Assembly: GCF_027257175.1 (NCBI RefSeq)
Contig: NZ_JAPFGD010000002.1
Span: 186,001 to 250,000, forward strand
Direction of reading: 5' to 3'
Origin: Castellaniella sp. S9
GTDB taxonomy: Bacteria; Pseudomonadota; Gammaproteobacteria; Burkholderiales; Burkholderiaceae_B
Length of the DNA stretch: 64,000 nucleotides
The notes beneath the pieces are model-generated. The model made no database searches and had not been told where the DNA came from. It saw only the letters and a program-made list of their open reading frames with translations. A program made the position numbers and the translations under genes. Below are positions 1 through 7,754 of the stretch, one piece after another (within the stretch, counting starts at the first letter, position 1; each line of letters begins with the position of its first letter).

Positions 1-26
1 AATGAATTCGTCCGAAATATTGTTGT

Positions 27-42
27 ATTACAGTTTTGTAAT
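27..42. promoter_or_regulatory. Inverted-repeat operator, copy 1 (ATTACA-N4-TGTAAT)
   Basis: Perfect inverted repeat ATTACA-GTTT-TGTAAT about 125 bp upstream of the response-regulator gene. The same repeat, with spacer GATT, occurs at 4040-4055 upstream of the MFS gene. Operators of this general form are bound by OmpR-type heavy-metal regulators such as CusR and CopR. Autoregulation is inferred from position and from the duplicate site. Confidence 0.6.
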
Positions 43-165
43 CTGATCGTCATCGTGCTGTCAGTTTTACGCGTGTAGAGTCTTACTATGAGTTCTGACG
101 CTTCTACGTCAGGGGCGGTCCCTTAAGTCAGACACAAAACTGAAGTACATCGCAGGAGCGATCCC

Positions 166-849
166 ATGAAACTGCTCGTCGTTGAAGATGAGATAAAAAC
201 TGGCGAATACATACGTGAAGGGCTCGTCGAGTCCGGCTTTATAGTCGATCTGGCCCGCACGGGTCTGGACGGGCACCACCTCGCCCTGACAGAGGATTAT
301 GATTTGATCATCTTGGATGTCATGCTGCCAGATGTTGACGGCTGGCGTATTGTTCAAGCGTTGCGCGAAGCGAAGTCGGCTACTCCAGTATTGTTTTTGA
401 CGGCACGCGATAGCGTGGAGGATCGTGTTAAGGGCCTGGAACTAGGCGCCGATGATTATTTGATTAAACCTTTTGCTTTTTCGGAGCTGCTCGCACGAGT
501 CCGTACGTTACTGCGTCGAGGAACCACGCCGGTCTTTAATGATCAGTTGCAGGTGGCCGACCTGGTGCTGGACATCCCGCGTCGGCGGGCGAGGCGGCAA
601 GAGGTACGCATTAATCTGACAAACAAGGAGTTCGCACTTCTGGAGCTTTTGGTGCGTCGCCAAGGCGAAGTGTTACCGCGTTCTCTGATCGCCTCGCAGG
701 TGTGGGACATGAATTTTGACAGCGATACCAACGTCATTGACGTGGCAATTCGGCGCCTGCGCGCCAAAATCGACGACGCCTTTGAGCCCAAGCTAATTCA
801 TACCGTTCGCGGCATGGGTTATATGCTTGATGTCAGCAGCGTGAGCTAA
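166..849 (+). CDS. OmpR-family response regulator, heavy-metal type (CusR/CopR/IrlR-like)
   Basis: A 227-residue two-domain response regulator. The receiver domain (about 1-115) has the acidic cluster E7-D8-E9, phospho-acceptor D51 in [15 protein letters not shown]79 and K101 (IKPF). The winged-helix output domain (about 130-222) carries the IRRLRAKID and [10 protein letters not shown] signatures of the OmpR/PhoB class. The ATG follows a GGAG ribosome-binding site. The stop lies 5 nt before the histidine-kinase start, so the two are co-transcribed. An ATTACA/TGTAAT inverted repeat upstream, repeated before the MFS gene, is its probable target. The metal or other stimulus cannot be read from sequence: no copper, silver or cobalt efflux genes lie beside it. 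Confidence 0.9.
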   Translation: MKLLVVEDEIKTGEYIREGLVESGFIVDLARTGLDGHHLALTEDYDLIILDVMLPDVDGWRIVQALREAKSATPVLFLTARDSVEDRVKGLELGADDYLIKPFAFSELLARVRTLLRRGTTPVFNDQLQVADLVLDIPRRRARRQEVRINLTNKEFALLELLVRRQGEVLPRSLIASQVWDMNFDSDTNVIDVAIRRLRAKIDDAFEPKLIHTVRGMGYMLDVSSVS

Positions 850-854
850 AAAGA

Positions 855-2264
855 ATGGCACGCCGCCCCGCGTCCTTGGCCCTGCGCCTGACCGTATCCA
901 TTGGAGCAGTCATAACAGTGGTGCTTCTTACGTTTGGATGGATGGTCCAACGATCCATTAATAGTCACTTCGTTCAGCAGGATGTCGATGAGCTTAATGC
1001 TGTTGTTCAATCGCTGACGCAGTCGCTCTCAGAGCCGCCAGCTGCTCAGGAACCGGATGCATTGAAGCGTCGGTTAGCGGCAGCGTTTTCAGGCCATCGT
1101 AATGCACAATTTCGTGTCTCGGATAGTCATGGAAATGTGATTTACGCTACGCCTAATTCGGATCTGGATGGTTTTGCACGGTTGGTTCCCTCTTCGGGCG
1201 TGATCACCATCAACTCGGTGAAAATCTGGCGGGATAAGGGAGAGACCTATAGAGGTGCTGTTGTGCAGCTAATGAACAAAGGTCTTCCAGGTGGCGAGCC
1301 TTTAACCTTAGCTGTGGCCACTGGCATCAATTTTCACCTGCACTATCTTGAAAGCTTCCGCAGTTACCTGAGAATTATTACGGTCGCGGCCTGTCTGATT
1401 GCCATTCTGGCGACATGGTTTGCTGTGTATCAAGGGCATGCGCCGATACGGCGCATCAGCCGAGAGATTCGTCGAATCAAATCTGACCAGCTTTTTATTC
1501 GGCTTGTTCCTGGTACGGTTCCAGTGGAGCTAACTGAGCTGGCCGTGTCATTCAACGACATGCTGGATCGTATTGAAGATGGTTTTCATCGCCTCTCGAA
1601 TTTTTCGGCTGATATTGCTCATGAGTTGCGTACGCCCATAACTAATTTGAAGACGCAGACTGAAGTCGCTCTCTCTCAATCGCGCGATATTGGGCAGTAT
1701 CGAGAAATTCTATATTCCAATTTGGAAGAATACGAACGTATGGCCAAAATGGTCGGTGATATGCTGTTTTTGGCACAAGCCGATAATAACCAGCTCAAAC
1801 CGGAGCTGGTCAGCGTGAACTTGGTCACGGAAGTGCAGGCGCTATTTGATTACTTCGAAGCGTGGGCCGAAGAACGCTCTGTTGCTTTGATACGCAAAGG
1901 TCCCGTTGTATGTGTTCAGGGTGATAGATTGATGATGCGCCGCGCACTAAGCAATCTTTTGTCCAATGCCATACGTTATACCCCTCCGGGGCGAGCAGTC
2001 ACCGTCTCACTAGCGGCTAACAGCAATGACACGGTGGTTATACGTGTTGCGAACCCGGGGTTAGCAATCAATCCCGAGCATCTTCCAAGGTTGTTTGACC
2101 GATTTTACCGCGCGGATCCTTCACGCCAACGCAAGGGCGACGGAGCCGGTTTAGGTCTAGCCATTGTCAAATCGATTATTGACACACATGGCGGCACCAT
2201 TACTGCAAAAGATGAGGATGGACAAATGGTTTTTGAGATCACGCTTCCTAACGCCACGCTTTAA
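855..2264 (+). CDS. Sensor histidine kinase, heavy-metal type (CusS-like)
   Basis: A 469-residue inner-membrane histidine kinase. TM1 is at about 11-30, a periplasmic sensing region spans about 31-170 and TM2 about 172-192. HAMP covers about 193-245, followed by the dimerisation helix with phospho-acceptor H256 (FSADIAHELRTP) and the catalytic domain with N box (SNLLSNAIRY), F box (LFDRFYRAD) and G box (GAGLGLAIVKSI). This is the architecture of the CusS/CopS/IrlS family. It autophosphorylates and passes phosphate to the regulator encoded 5 nt upstream. No His- or Met-rich metal-binding run is visible in the sensor region, so a non-metal signal remains possible. Confidence 0.88.
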   Translation: MARRPASLALRLTVSIGAVITVVLLTFGWMVQRSINSHFVQQDVDELNAVVQSLTQSLSEPPAAQEPDALKRRLAAAFSGHRNAQFRVSDSHGNVIYATPNSDLDGFARLVPSSGVITINSVKIWRDKGETYRGAVVQLMNKGLPGGEPLTLAVATGINFHLHYLESFRSYLRIITVAACLIAILATWFAVYQGHAPIRRISREIRRIKSDQLFIRLVPGTVPVELTELAVSFNDMLDRIEDGFHRLSNFSADIAHELRTPITNLKTQTEVALSQSRDIGQYREILYSNLEEYERMAKMVGDMLFLAQADNNQLKPELVSVNLVTEVQALFDYFEAWAEERSVALIRKGPVVCVQGDRLMMRRALSNLLSNAIRYTPPGRAVTVSLAANSNDTVVIRVANPGLAINPEHLPRLFDRFYRADPSRQRKGDGAGLGLAIVKSIIDTHGGTITAKDEDGQMVFEITLPNATL

Positions 2265-2594
2265 TTGAATATTAATTATCACGAATACCAATAGGGTTGC
2301 GGGCGAGCTTTTGTTCCAACGCGAATCACGTATTGCTCGCCTAGGCAATGATGACGGCTTTATAGCCACCGATAAGTTCGACTGCTCCGACGGTGCGATG
2401 TGCATGCCTACAGTTCCCGACCAGACGTTCGTGCAGAAGGCTTACCAAAAGCTTGATGAAACAGATCGCATGAAACCATCCTCATCCAATGATTGTGTTA
2501 TCGATGTAATGGAACAGTTATTCCCTCGTAGCTAAGATCTAGCATTTCCGGTCTGTCCTAATTCAGACCGGAGTGAACCATTTCGGGGTGGGAG
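2265..2594. other. Intergenic stretch between convergent kinase and MFS genes
   Basis: No convincing gene. A 74-codon plus-strand frame exists (2311-2535) but has no recognisable domain or clear ribosome-binding site. A strong hairpin lies near its right end (separate entry). Confidence 0.5.
2547..2572. terminator. Hairpin between convergent transcripts
   Basis: Perfect 9-bp stem TCCGGTCTG / CAGACCGGA with an 8-nt loop, 22 bp before the end of the minus-strand MFS gene. There is no long T tract on either side. It could stop transcription in both directions, or be a processing stem. Confidence 0.5.
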
Positions 2595-3803
2595 TCACTT
2601 ATGCATTTCAGAGCGAAAGAGGAAGGCAGCGAGGATCCCGAGGAGGATGGCGCCAGCGCCGAACACGTGGAGTGCCGTTTCGATGCCAAGCGGCAGCATC
2701 GCGCCAAAAAGTAGGCTCCCGCTGCCGAAGCCGACGAACAGGGTGAACACGTTCAAGCCCATGGCTTGCCCGCGGTTTGGCCCCAAGTCGGTCACGATGC
2801 CGGCCAGCAGCGGTTGTGTTAGGTCGTAACCGACCGACAGCAGTGTTACTAAAATGGGCGCCCCGATCAGGGGCATGTCGAGTGAGAGCGCGGCGGCGCT
2901 GGCGCCAGCGATGAGCAATCCGACGGGGATCAGTTGGCTTCTGCCGTAGCGGTCGGCGAGCCGCCCGATAACTGGGCCGAGTAGGAAGCCGGGAATACCG
3001 TAGCCCAGAAGTGCAAGGCCGATCCCGACGTCACCTAAGCCATATTTGCGCGAAAAATACACGCCGAGCCAAGTGAACACGCCGGAATGAAACACCGCAT
3101 TGAGCGCAACGTAGGCATAGGTGCGCTGACCACGTGAGCTGCCCAGCAAAGTACGATAGCCGGCAAACAGGGTGCCAAGCGTTGGCCTCGCGGTGCCGCT
3201 TTTGTTGCCCAACAGATCACGATAAGGCAACAGAAAGGCGAGGACCATCGTAGCGGCTGCGGCCACGCCAAAAAATAGGCCGCGCCATGTGATGAACGGC
3301 TCGAGCATCACACCCGCGACCGCGCCGACCGCCATGCCGCCGGCCATGGCACCAAATAGCCAGCCCAGCGGGCGGCCCCGTTCACGGTAGGGAAACAGGT
3401 CGCCAATCAGTGCGAGAGCGAGCGGTACGACGCCGCTGGCCCCAAGGCCGGTCAGCAGACGCACGGTCGTTAATTGCTCAGCTGATTGGGAAAATCCCGT
3501 CAGAACGGTCAGAAGAATGAACGCCGATAGCGAAGCGATCATGATCGGACGTCGTCCGATCCTGTCAGATAGCAACCCGTAAAACAACGTCGCAACGCCA
3601 TAGGCCATGAGATAGGCGGGCACCATCAAACCAGCCATTTCCACAGACACATGAAATACAGCGGCCAAACGCGGCAGCAGTGGTGCCACCATATATGCTT
3701 GGAAAAAGATAAGAAATGTGGCGCCGGTGAGAATCCATAGCAATCGTTCACTGCGCGCATTACCTCCCCCGGTAGTGACTGCACCACTAGTGTTTGTGGT
3801 CAT
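2595..3803 (-). CDS. MFS transporter (drug/solute efflux type)
   Basis: A 402-residue major-facilitator protein with about 12 hydrophobic segments. Motif A appears after TM2 as GLLSDRIGRRPIMI, with a second-half copy GRLADRYGRSQLI after TM8. The polar N-terminus (about 1-20) is cytoplasmic. It probably exports a drug or small toxic compound by proton antiport, but the substrate is not identifiable. It converges on the two-component system, and the regulator's inverted repeat recurs 237 bp upstream of its start (4040-4055), suggesting one regulon. The GGCAATTAAT before the ATG is a weak ribosome-binding site. Confidence 0.85.
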   Translation of the reverse strand: MTTNTSGAVTTGGGNARSERLLWILTGATFLIFFQAYMVAPLLPRLAAVFHVSVEMAGLMVPAYLMAYGVATLFYGLLSDRIGRRPIMIASLSAFILLTVLTGFSQSAEQLTTVRLLTGLGASGVVPLALALIGDLFPYRERGRPLGWLFGAMAGGMAVGAVAGVMLEPFITWRGLFFGVAAAATMVLAFLLPYRDLLGNKSGTARPTLGTLFAGYRTLLGSSRGQRTYAYVALNAVFHSGVFTWLGVYFSRKYGLGDVGIGLALLGYGIPGFLLGPVIGRLADRYGRSQLIPVGLLIAGASAAALSLDMPLIGAPILVTLLSVGYDLTQPLLAGIVTDLGPNRGQAMGLNVFTLFVGFGSGSLLFGAMLPLGIETALHVFGAGAILLGILAAFLFRSEMHK

Positions 3804-4441
3804 ATTAATTGCCTCCCATTAGATTTTGATGTCGTTAGGATGGACCTTCCAATTGTGGCAAGGTCAAGTGCTTATTGACGCTGCAAAGCACAGAGACGAT
3901 TAAGTCCAGTTGCTCGTTCTTCGTTGTTACCAGTGTAGAAGCCACGATATTGTCTGAAGCTACATCAAGGTTCGATACAGAGAAATAGGGAGCCCCCATA
4001 ACGTATATTCCGGAAGCCATCAAGTTTTAGATCACCTTCATTACAGATTTGTAATCATGCCGTCACCACTGTGTCATCGTCGTGTAGGTAGAGTTTTGAG
4101 GTGGCGTTCATCGCCGCCATTCCCGCGGCACAGAGGCTTGGTCTAACAATGTGCGACAGTGTCGGAGAGGTAACGAGACACTTGTGGTGTGAGGATGCGT
4201 TATTGACATAATTTCATTGTGTTCGCTGAGGAGCAGAACTTTCATCAAGTGGCGGATCGGGTGCACATCGACCATCATCCTGCGCAAGACGACAGACGCG
4301 GAAACTAGCCGCGCCTGTGACTTATTACTGTCGAAGGTTGAGAATTGATTAGACGAGGCCAAGCGTGGTATGGGTGAGGCCCTTTGGGCTAATGCTCTGG
4401 TTGTTAATGAGCAATATGAATGCTAGGGGCTGAAAGAAAAT
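3804..4441. other. Long leader and non-coding stretch upstream of the MFS gene
   Basis: Contains the second regulator box (4040-4055). No supportable gene is seen. Two short minus-strand frames (3835-4023, 62 codons; 4108-4362, 84 codons) have no family resemblance. If the box activates the MFS promoter, the mRNA would start near 4010 and carry about a 200-nt leader. Confidence 0.45.
4040..4055. promoter_or_regulatory. Inverted-repeat operator, copy 2 (ATTACA-N4-TGTAAT)
   Basis: ATTACA-GATT-TGTAAT, identical in both half-sites to the repeat at 27-42 before the response-regulator gene. The bases either side of the spacer are also alike (ATTACAG...TGTAATC in both). A minus-strand -10-like TAAAAC lies about 15 bp downstream of it toward the MFS gene. 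Confidence 0.6.
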
Positions 4442-4570
4442 GGTTTTGATGTCTCGATCTTCAAGTTGTACTTGTGGTTCAACATTTCACGGCACGCCGT
4501 CTATTACTAGCCGATCAAGGTCATGATCGAGCAGTCGTCATTCTTTGGTTACCGGACGGTGGCGATTTAG
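4442..4570 (+). pseudogene. IS3-family transposase OrfB fragment
   Basis: One frame reads G-F-D-V-S-I-F-K-L-Y-L-W-F-N-I-S-R-H-A-V, then two tyrosines, a TAG, and PIKVMIEQSSFFGYRTVAI to a final TAG. This matches the N-terminal part of IS3-family OrfB, where '(I/V)SR..(V/Y)YY' and 'MIE..PSFGYRTVA' are characteristic. Only about 43 codons remain, with an internal stop, so it is dead. It ends 1 nt before the LysR start codon at 4572. Confidence 0.55.
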
Positions 4571-4571
4571 C

Positions 4572-5480
4572 ATGGAACTACGCCATCTACGTGCCTTCAT
4601 CGTACTGGCTGAGGAGCTGCACTTCGCCCGTGCCGCTGAGCGGCTGAACATTGAGCAGTCACCGCTGTCGCGCACTATCAAGCACCTAGAGGGCGAGTTG
4701 GGCGTGCTGCTGTTTAAGCGCGATCGACGTGGTACGCATCTGACCCTCGCTGGTGAAGTCTTTCTGCAGAACGTGCGTCGGGTATTTACCAGTCTCGACC
4801 AAGCTACGGCGAGTGCTAAGGCAGCGGCAGCGGGTTATCGCGGCACGCTGCGTATTGCCGTCTCTGATGGAGCTGCGGAACCTAGACTAGCAGCGCTGTT
4901 GGCGCGCTGCCGTGAGGAAGATCCTGAAGTGGAGATCCGCCTGTTCGACGTACCACTGGCCGAGCAGTTGCGAGGGCTACGAAAAGGCGCGTTTGATGCC
5001 GGCTTCGCTCGCTCCTCCGAAACGGGAGACGATATCGTTGCTTATTCTGCCTGGAGTGATCCGCTGGTAATAGCCATGGCCGCACGCCATCCCTTGCTGG
5101 TGCATGCACAGATTCCGGTGGAGGAGTTGTTGCGCTACCCGTTGGTGATGTGTCATCCCCATGAGTGCGAAGGCTATCTGCAGCAGATCGTCAAACTACT
5201 GCGTGGAGTGAATGTCGAGCCCATTGTGATCGCACAAGCTAGTTCCTTGAGCATCGCTTTGACGCTGGTGGCCGCTGGCTATGGTCTGTGCTTTGCCACT
5301 GCCACCCAGATCGGCATGTACAGACACCCGGATGTGGTGGCTCGGGCTCTGGAAGGGCCGCAAGGAGAAGCGACGTTGATGACCTACCTGCTATATCCTC
5401 AGGCTGGAGTTTCTGAACCATTGAGTCGGTTTATCGAGCGAATTCAACTTGGAGAGGCTGACGGCATGTCATTGCCTTAG
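4572..5480 (+). CDS. LysR-family transcriptional regulator (mobile-element type)
   Basis: A 302-residue LysR regulator. The N-terminal winged HTH (about 1-60) contains FARAAERLNIEQSPLSRTIK, followed by a linker helix and a periplasmic-binding-like effector domain (about 90-295). The ATG at 4572 is chosen because the family begins MELRHLR; an in-frame ATG 9 codons upstream lies inside the IS3 scrap. The effector domain resembles those of the stand-alone protein at 6148-6807 and the LysR at 23279-24187, including the A-x-LLAR and EQL-x-GL stretches. The three are paralogues of a type common on integrative elements. The target is unknown. Confidence 0.85.
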   Translation: MELRHLRAFIVLAEELHFARAAERLNIEQSPLSRTIKHLEGELGVLLFKRDRRGTHLTLAGEVFLQNVRRVFTSLDQATASAKAAAAGYRGTLRIAVSDGAAEPRLAALLARCREEDPEVEIRLFDVPLAEQLRGLRKGAFDAGFARSSETGDDIVAYSAWSDPLVIAMAARHPLLVHAQIPVEELLRYPLVMCHPHECEGYLQQIVKLLRGVNVEPIVIAQASSLSIALTLVAAGYGLCFATATQIGMYRHPDVVARALEGPQGEATLMTYLLYPQAGVSEPLSRFIERIQLGEADGMSLP

Positions 5481-5485
5481 CAATA

Positions 5486-5788
5486 TCACCCATCGTTTGC
5501 GTTGGCTTCAGTCTGTAGGTTTTTCTCAGTGGCCGCTATCAGTTCACTCGCGCTTTTGTTCAGTGCTCTGGCGATACGCAGAATAATCGCCAGGTTCGGC
5601 ATATGTTCGCCACGCTCGATCTTGCCCATGTGCGAACGCTCGATCCCCGCCAGGTGGGCGAGTGTCTCTTGGGCGATGCCCAGCTCTGTTCTTGCTGCCC
5701 GAACGGCCATGCCAAACGCAATGGCTGGCCCTGCTTCATAGGTGGTGGTGCCGGTCGGCCGGCCTCGTTGGATAGTACGCTTCTGCAT
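5486..5788 (-). CDS. XRE-family DNA-binding protein
   Basis: A 100-residue Cro/CI-type regulator. The HTH_3 domain (about 26-80) contains VRAARTELGIAQETLAHLAG, then IERSHMGKIERGEHMPNL. It ends 5 bp from the stop of the convergent LysR gene. A TTG two codons upstream is an alternative start; the ATG at 5788 is preferred. A perfect palindrome 38 bp upstream (5826-5837) is a possible autoregulatory operator. Small XRE proteins of this type often control excision or transfer genes on integrative elements. No partner gene is adjacent. Confidence 0.8.
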   Translation of the reverse strand: MQKRTIQRGRPTGTTTYEAGPAIAFGMAVRAARTELGIAQETLAHLAGIERSHMGKIERGEHMPNLAIILRIARALNKSASELIAATEKNLQTEANANDG

Positions 5789-5825
5789 CAGCAAAAGCTT
5801 CGTACGACACCATAAATCAAACCAC

Positions 5826-5837
5826 GTTAAATTTAAC
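5826..5837. promoter_or_regulatory. Palindrome upstream of the XRE gene
   Basis: GTTAAATTTAAC, a perfect 12-bp palindrome in an AT-rich stretch 38 bp upstream of the XRE start codon. It is a candidate operator/promoter, but AT-rich palindromes of this size can occur by chance. Confidence 0.35.
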
Positions 5838-6147
5838 TCATGATAAGATTTAAGCCTTATTTTTTGACTTACGCTGTCGTTCTCCGCTAATTCCTGGACC
5901 GTTGCCGTTAAACGTGGGCTCGTCCATTAAATCCCGGACTCGGAAATGGAGCGTAGAGGATGTGAACGAAGTGTTGAACTAGCTTCTTGTTTTGAGGAAA
6001 AAACATGAGGCGGTAGTTGGAGGCATGAGCTGCCCCGGTCTGTCATCCAGATGTCGGCCGTCCGGCTAGTTCAGTTTTAGCGAAGACTTTGGCACTATTC
6101 CGGCTTTTAACGAAGAACGACAGTCCTCTGCGAATAAGGAGAACAAT
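5838..6147. other. Non-coding stretch before the LysR effector-domain gene
   Basis: No gene seen. It includes a -35-like TTGACT near 5863 and ends with a good ribosome-binding site (AAGGAG, 6 nt before the ATG at 6148). Confidence 0.4.
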
Positions 6148-6807
6148 ATGCCTTCCAACGCTGATCGGCGACCTTTGCGAATCGCCGTATCATTTGGCGC
6201 GATCCACGCACAGCTGGCAACGCTTCTCGCTCGCCAACGCATAGAGGAGCCTGAAACGCCCGTTGCACTGTCTGAGGTTTCCCCAGCAGAGCAAATCGCG
6301 GGTCTGAAAGACAGACGCTACGAACTCGGATTTACCCTGGGTGTGGGAGCCGAACACGGCTTGAAGATGCAGCCGCTCTGGCATGACGAACTGGCGGTCC
6401 TGGTGCCAGCGTGCTCACCACTACTGACCTATGCAGCCATCCCGTTGTCTACACTTGCGGACTATCCGGTGGTGATGTGGCATTCCGAGGTCTGCGCGGC
6501 CATGCATTATTACGTGCAAGCCTTATTCGTGAAGGCTGAATTGACACCACACGTTGCAGCTCAGGCGCGCAGTTTTGAGTTCATGGCAACTGTGGTAGCG
6601 GCCGGCTATGGTGTCGGGCTGGCCGCATGCTCCCGGATTGATGCGGCGCGAGAAGCCGGTATCGTCGCGAGACCTCTTCACGCAGACGATCACACGATTA
6701 CAACGTTCCTGCTTTATTGCGACGGGGCTTCGGAGAGGGTCAAGCGGTTTATCGAGCGGGCGCGGCGCTGTGCTGGCACGGCCTCGCTTTGTGGTGTGGT
6801 TGGTTAA
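6148..6807 (+). CDS. Stand-alone LysR-type effector (substrate-binding) domain protein
   Basis: A 219-residue protein made only of the LysR effector-binding domain: it starts at RIAVSFGAIHAQLATLLAR and runs to KRFIERARR. The DNA-binding HTH and linker helix are absent. A clean AAGGAG ribosome-binding site precedes its ATG, so it looks translated rather than a random fragment. It resembles the effector halves of the LysR proteins at 4572 and 23279. It could sequester a ligand or form mixed oligomers with a full-length LysR. Upstream DNA shows no obvious HTH remnant in the same frame. Confidence 0.7.
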   Translation: MPSNADRRPLRIAVSFGAIHAQLATLLARQRIEEPETPVALSEVSPAEQIAGLKDRRYELGFTLGVGAEHGLKMQPLWHDELAVLVPACSPLLTYAAIPLSTLADYPVVMWHSEVCAAMHYYVQALFVKAELTPHVAAQARSFEFMATVVAAGYGVGLAACSRIDAAREAGIVARPLHADDHTITTFLLYCDGASERVKRFIERARRCAGTASLCGVVG

Positions 6808-7069
6808 AGCGGCAGCTCTCGCCGTTTGCAACGAGATCGACTACGAACTTATTCCCGCTCAATAACGCTCAATAATACTGTGCGTCGCTCTGGCATTGGT
6901 CTGCATGTTTTCGATAGCGTTGTGTAGACCTCGACGGCGCTCTATGGCCTTCGCCAGACTTCGCGTATTATAGTGGTCGTGGATGGGTACATTATTGGGT
7001 ACATCCGCACTATTCTAACTGAATAAAGCCTTTGTTAATCAAGGGGATAGGCGGACTTTACTGTTTCCT
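6808..7069. other. Non-coding stretch left of the island boundary
   Basis: No gene seen. It contains a directly repeated GGGTACAT pair (6985-7004) and ends at the 25-bp boundary repeat. Confidence 0.4.
6985..7004. repeat. Tandem GGGTACAT motif near the integrase
   Basis: GGGTACAT at 6985-6992 and 6997-7004, a 12-bp period, about 65 bp left of the att-like repeat. Short iterated sites of this kind are often found beside tyrosine integrases as arm sites or regulator sites. The function here is inferred from position only. Confidence 0.35.
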
Positions 7070-7094
7070 TCACCCGCTCCACTTCAACTTTCCA
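7070..7094. repeat. Left 25-bp direct repeat (att-like, tRNA-Gly 3'-end-like)
   Basis: A 25-bp sequence starting TCACCCGCTCCACTTC and ending TTTCCA that recurs perfectly at 24363-24387 in the same orientation. CACCCGCTCCA, preceded here by TTTCCT, resembles the T-stem/acceptor 3' end and CCA of a tRNA-Gly gene, a known target of ICE and island integrases. No complete tRNA is present. The broken integrase starts 226 bp inside, the usual attL-int arrangement. Confidence 0.65.
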
Positions 7095-7319
7095 TGGTGT
7101 TCCAAGGACGTCCATGGCGTGTTTCAAGTCATTGTCACGGTTCGGTTTTTCCAGAAAATCCGTTCCAGTGACGTCCAGCGAAATCCACTGACGGCCGGCC
7201 CAAACTGGTACAAAAAGTGGCCCAAACAATGCGCGAACTTCCCCTGCCGCATTGTTGCTGGAGGAGCCGGGAGCCGATGGGAAACATGGCACTCAACTCG
7301 CTTTCAAGGAGTTGGGATC
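7095..7319. other. Spacer between left att-like repeat and integrase remnant
   Basis: No gene seen. This is the expected integrase promoter region. A ribosome-binding-like AAGGAG lies at 7306-7311, 8 nt before the ATG at 7320. Confidence 0.4.
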
Positions 7320-7754
7320 ATGCTTTCAGACCCCATGGCCCGGTAGGCCAAGTCCACCGGCAAGCCATACGCACTGGCCGACTTCGACGGCCTCTATCTC
7401 TACGTTTCCGCCATCGGCACCAAGGCTTGGCACTTCCGCTATTCGTGGTTTGGCAAGCGTGAGCGCATCACCCTCGGCAACTATCCGGCGCTTTCCCTGA
7501 AGGACGCCCGTGCGCTTCGCGATGAAGCCCGCTCGCTGCTCGCCAAGGGCGTCAATCCCTACAGCGAACGTAAGCGCAAGCGGCACGCGATCGTCCTGGC
7601 CGGCGAGCACACCTTCATGGCCGTCTACGAGCAATGGCTGGCCCATCGCCGGCTCTCGCTGGAGGAAGGACGGCAGACCAGCCTGGAACAGATCGGGCGC
7701 GTCTTCAAGAAAGATGTGTTCCCCTCGCTGCGGCACCTGACCATCTACGAGATC
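7320..7754 (+). pseudogene. P4-type tyrosine integrase, N-terminal remnant
   Basis: The ATG at 7320 begins MLSDPMAR, then TAG at 7344-7346 where the family normally has a lysine (MA.KAK.TGK). The frame then continues AKSTGKPYALADFDGLYLYV, an N-terminal integrase domain with RITLGNYPALSLKDAR and EHTFMAVYEQWLAHRR. Only about 140 of the usual 400 or so residues remain. The catalytic domain with its R-H-R-Y residues is gone, replaced in frame by a HipA tail at about 7755. Nonsense mutation plus truncation make it inactive, so the island cannot excise by itself. Confidence 0.8.

Noticed and set aside
2311-2535. 74-codon plus-strand frame after the histidine kinase
   Set aside because: No family resemblance, no convincing ribosome-binding site, and overlapped by an opposite-strand frame; treated as non-coding.
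3835-4023. 62-codon minus-strand frame just below the second regulator box
   Set aside because: No recognisable domain; the likely mRNA start from the box would fall inside its first codons, so it is more likely leader RNA.
4108-4362. 84-codon minus-strand frame
   Set aside because: Composition unlike a real protein and no ribosome-binding site; adjacent to degenerate IS DNA.
7035-7292. Minus-strand frame in which the left 25-bp repeat would encode WKVEVERV, raising the idea that the repeat is a protein-coding 3' end
   Set aside because: The frame has no recognisable family, and the plus-strand match to a tRNA-Gly 3' end with CCA explains the repeat better.
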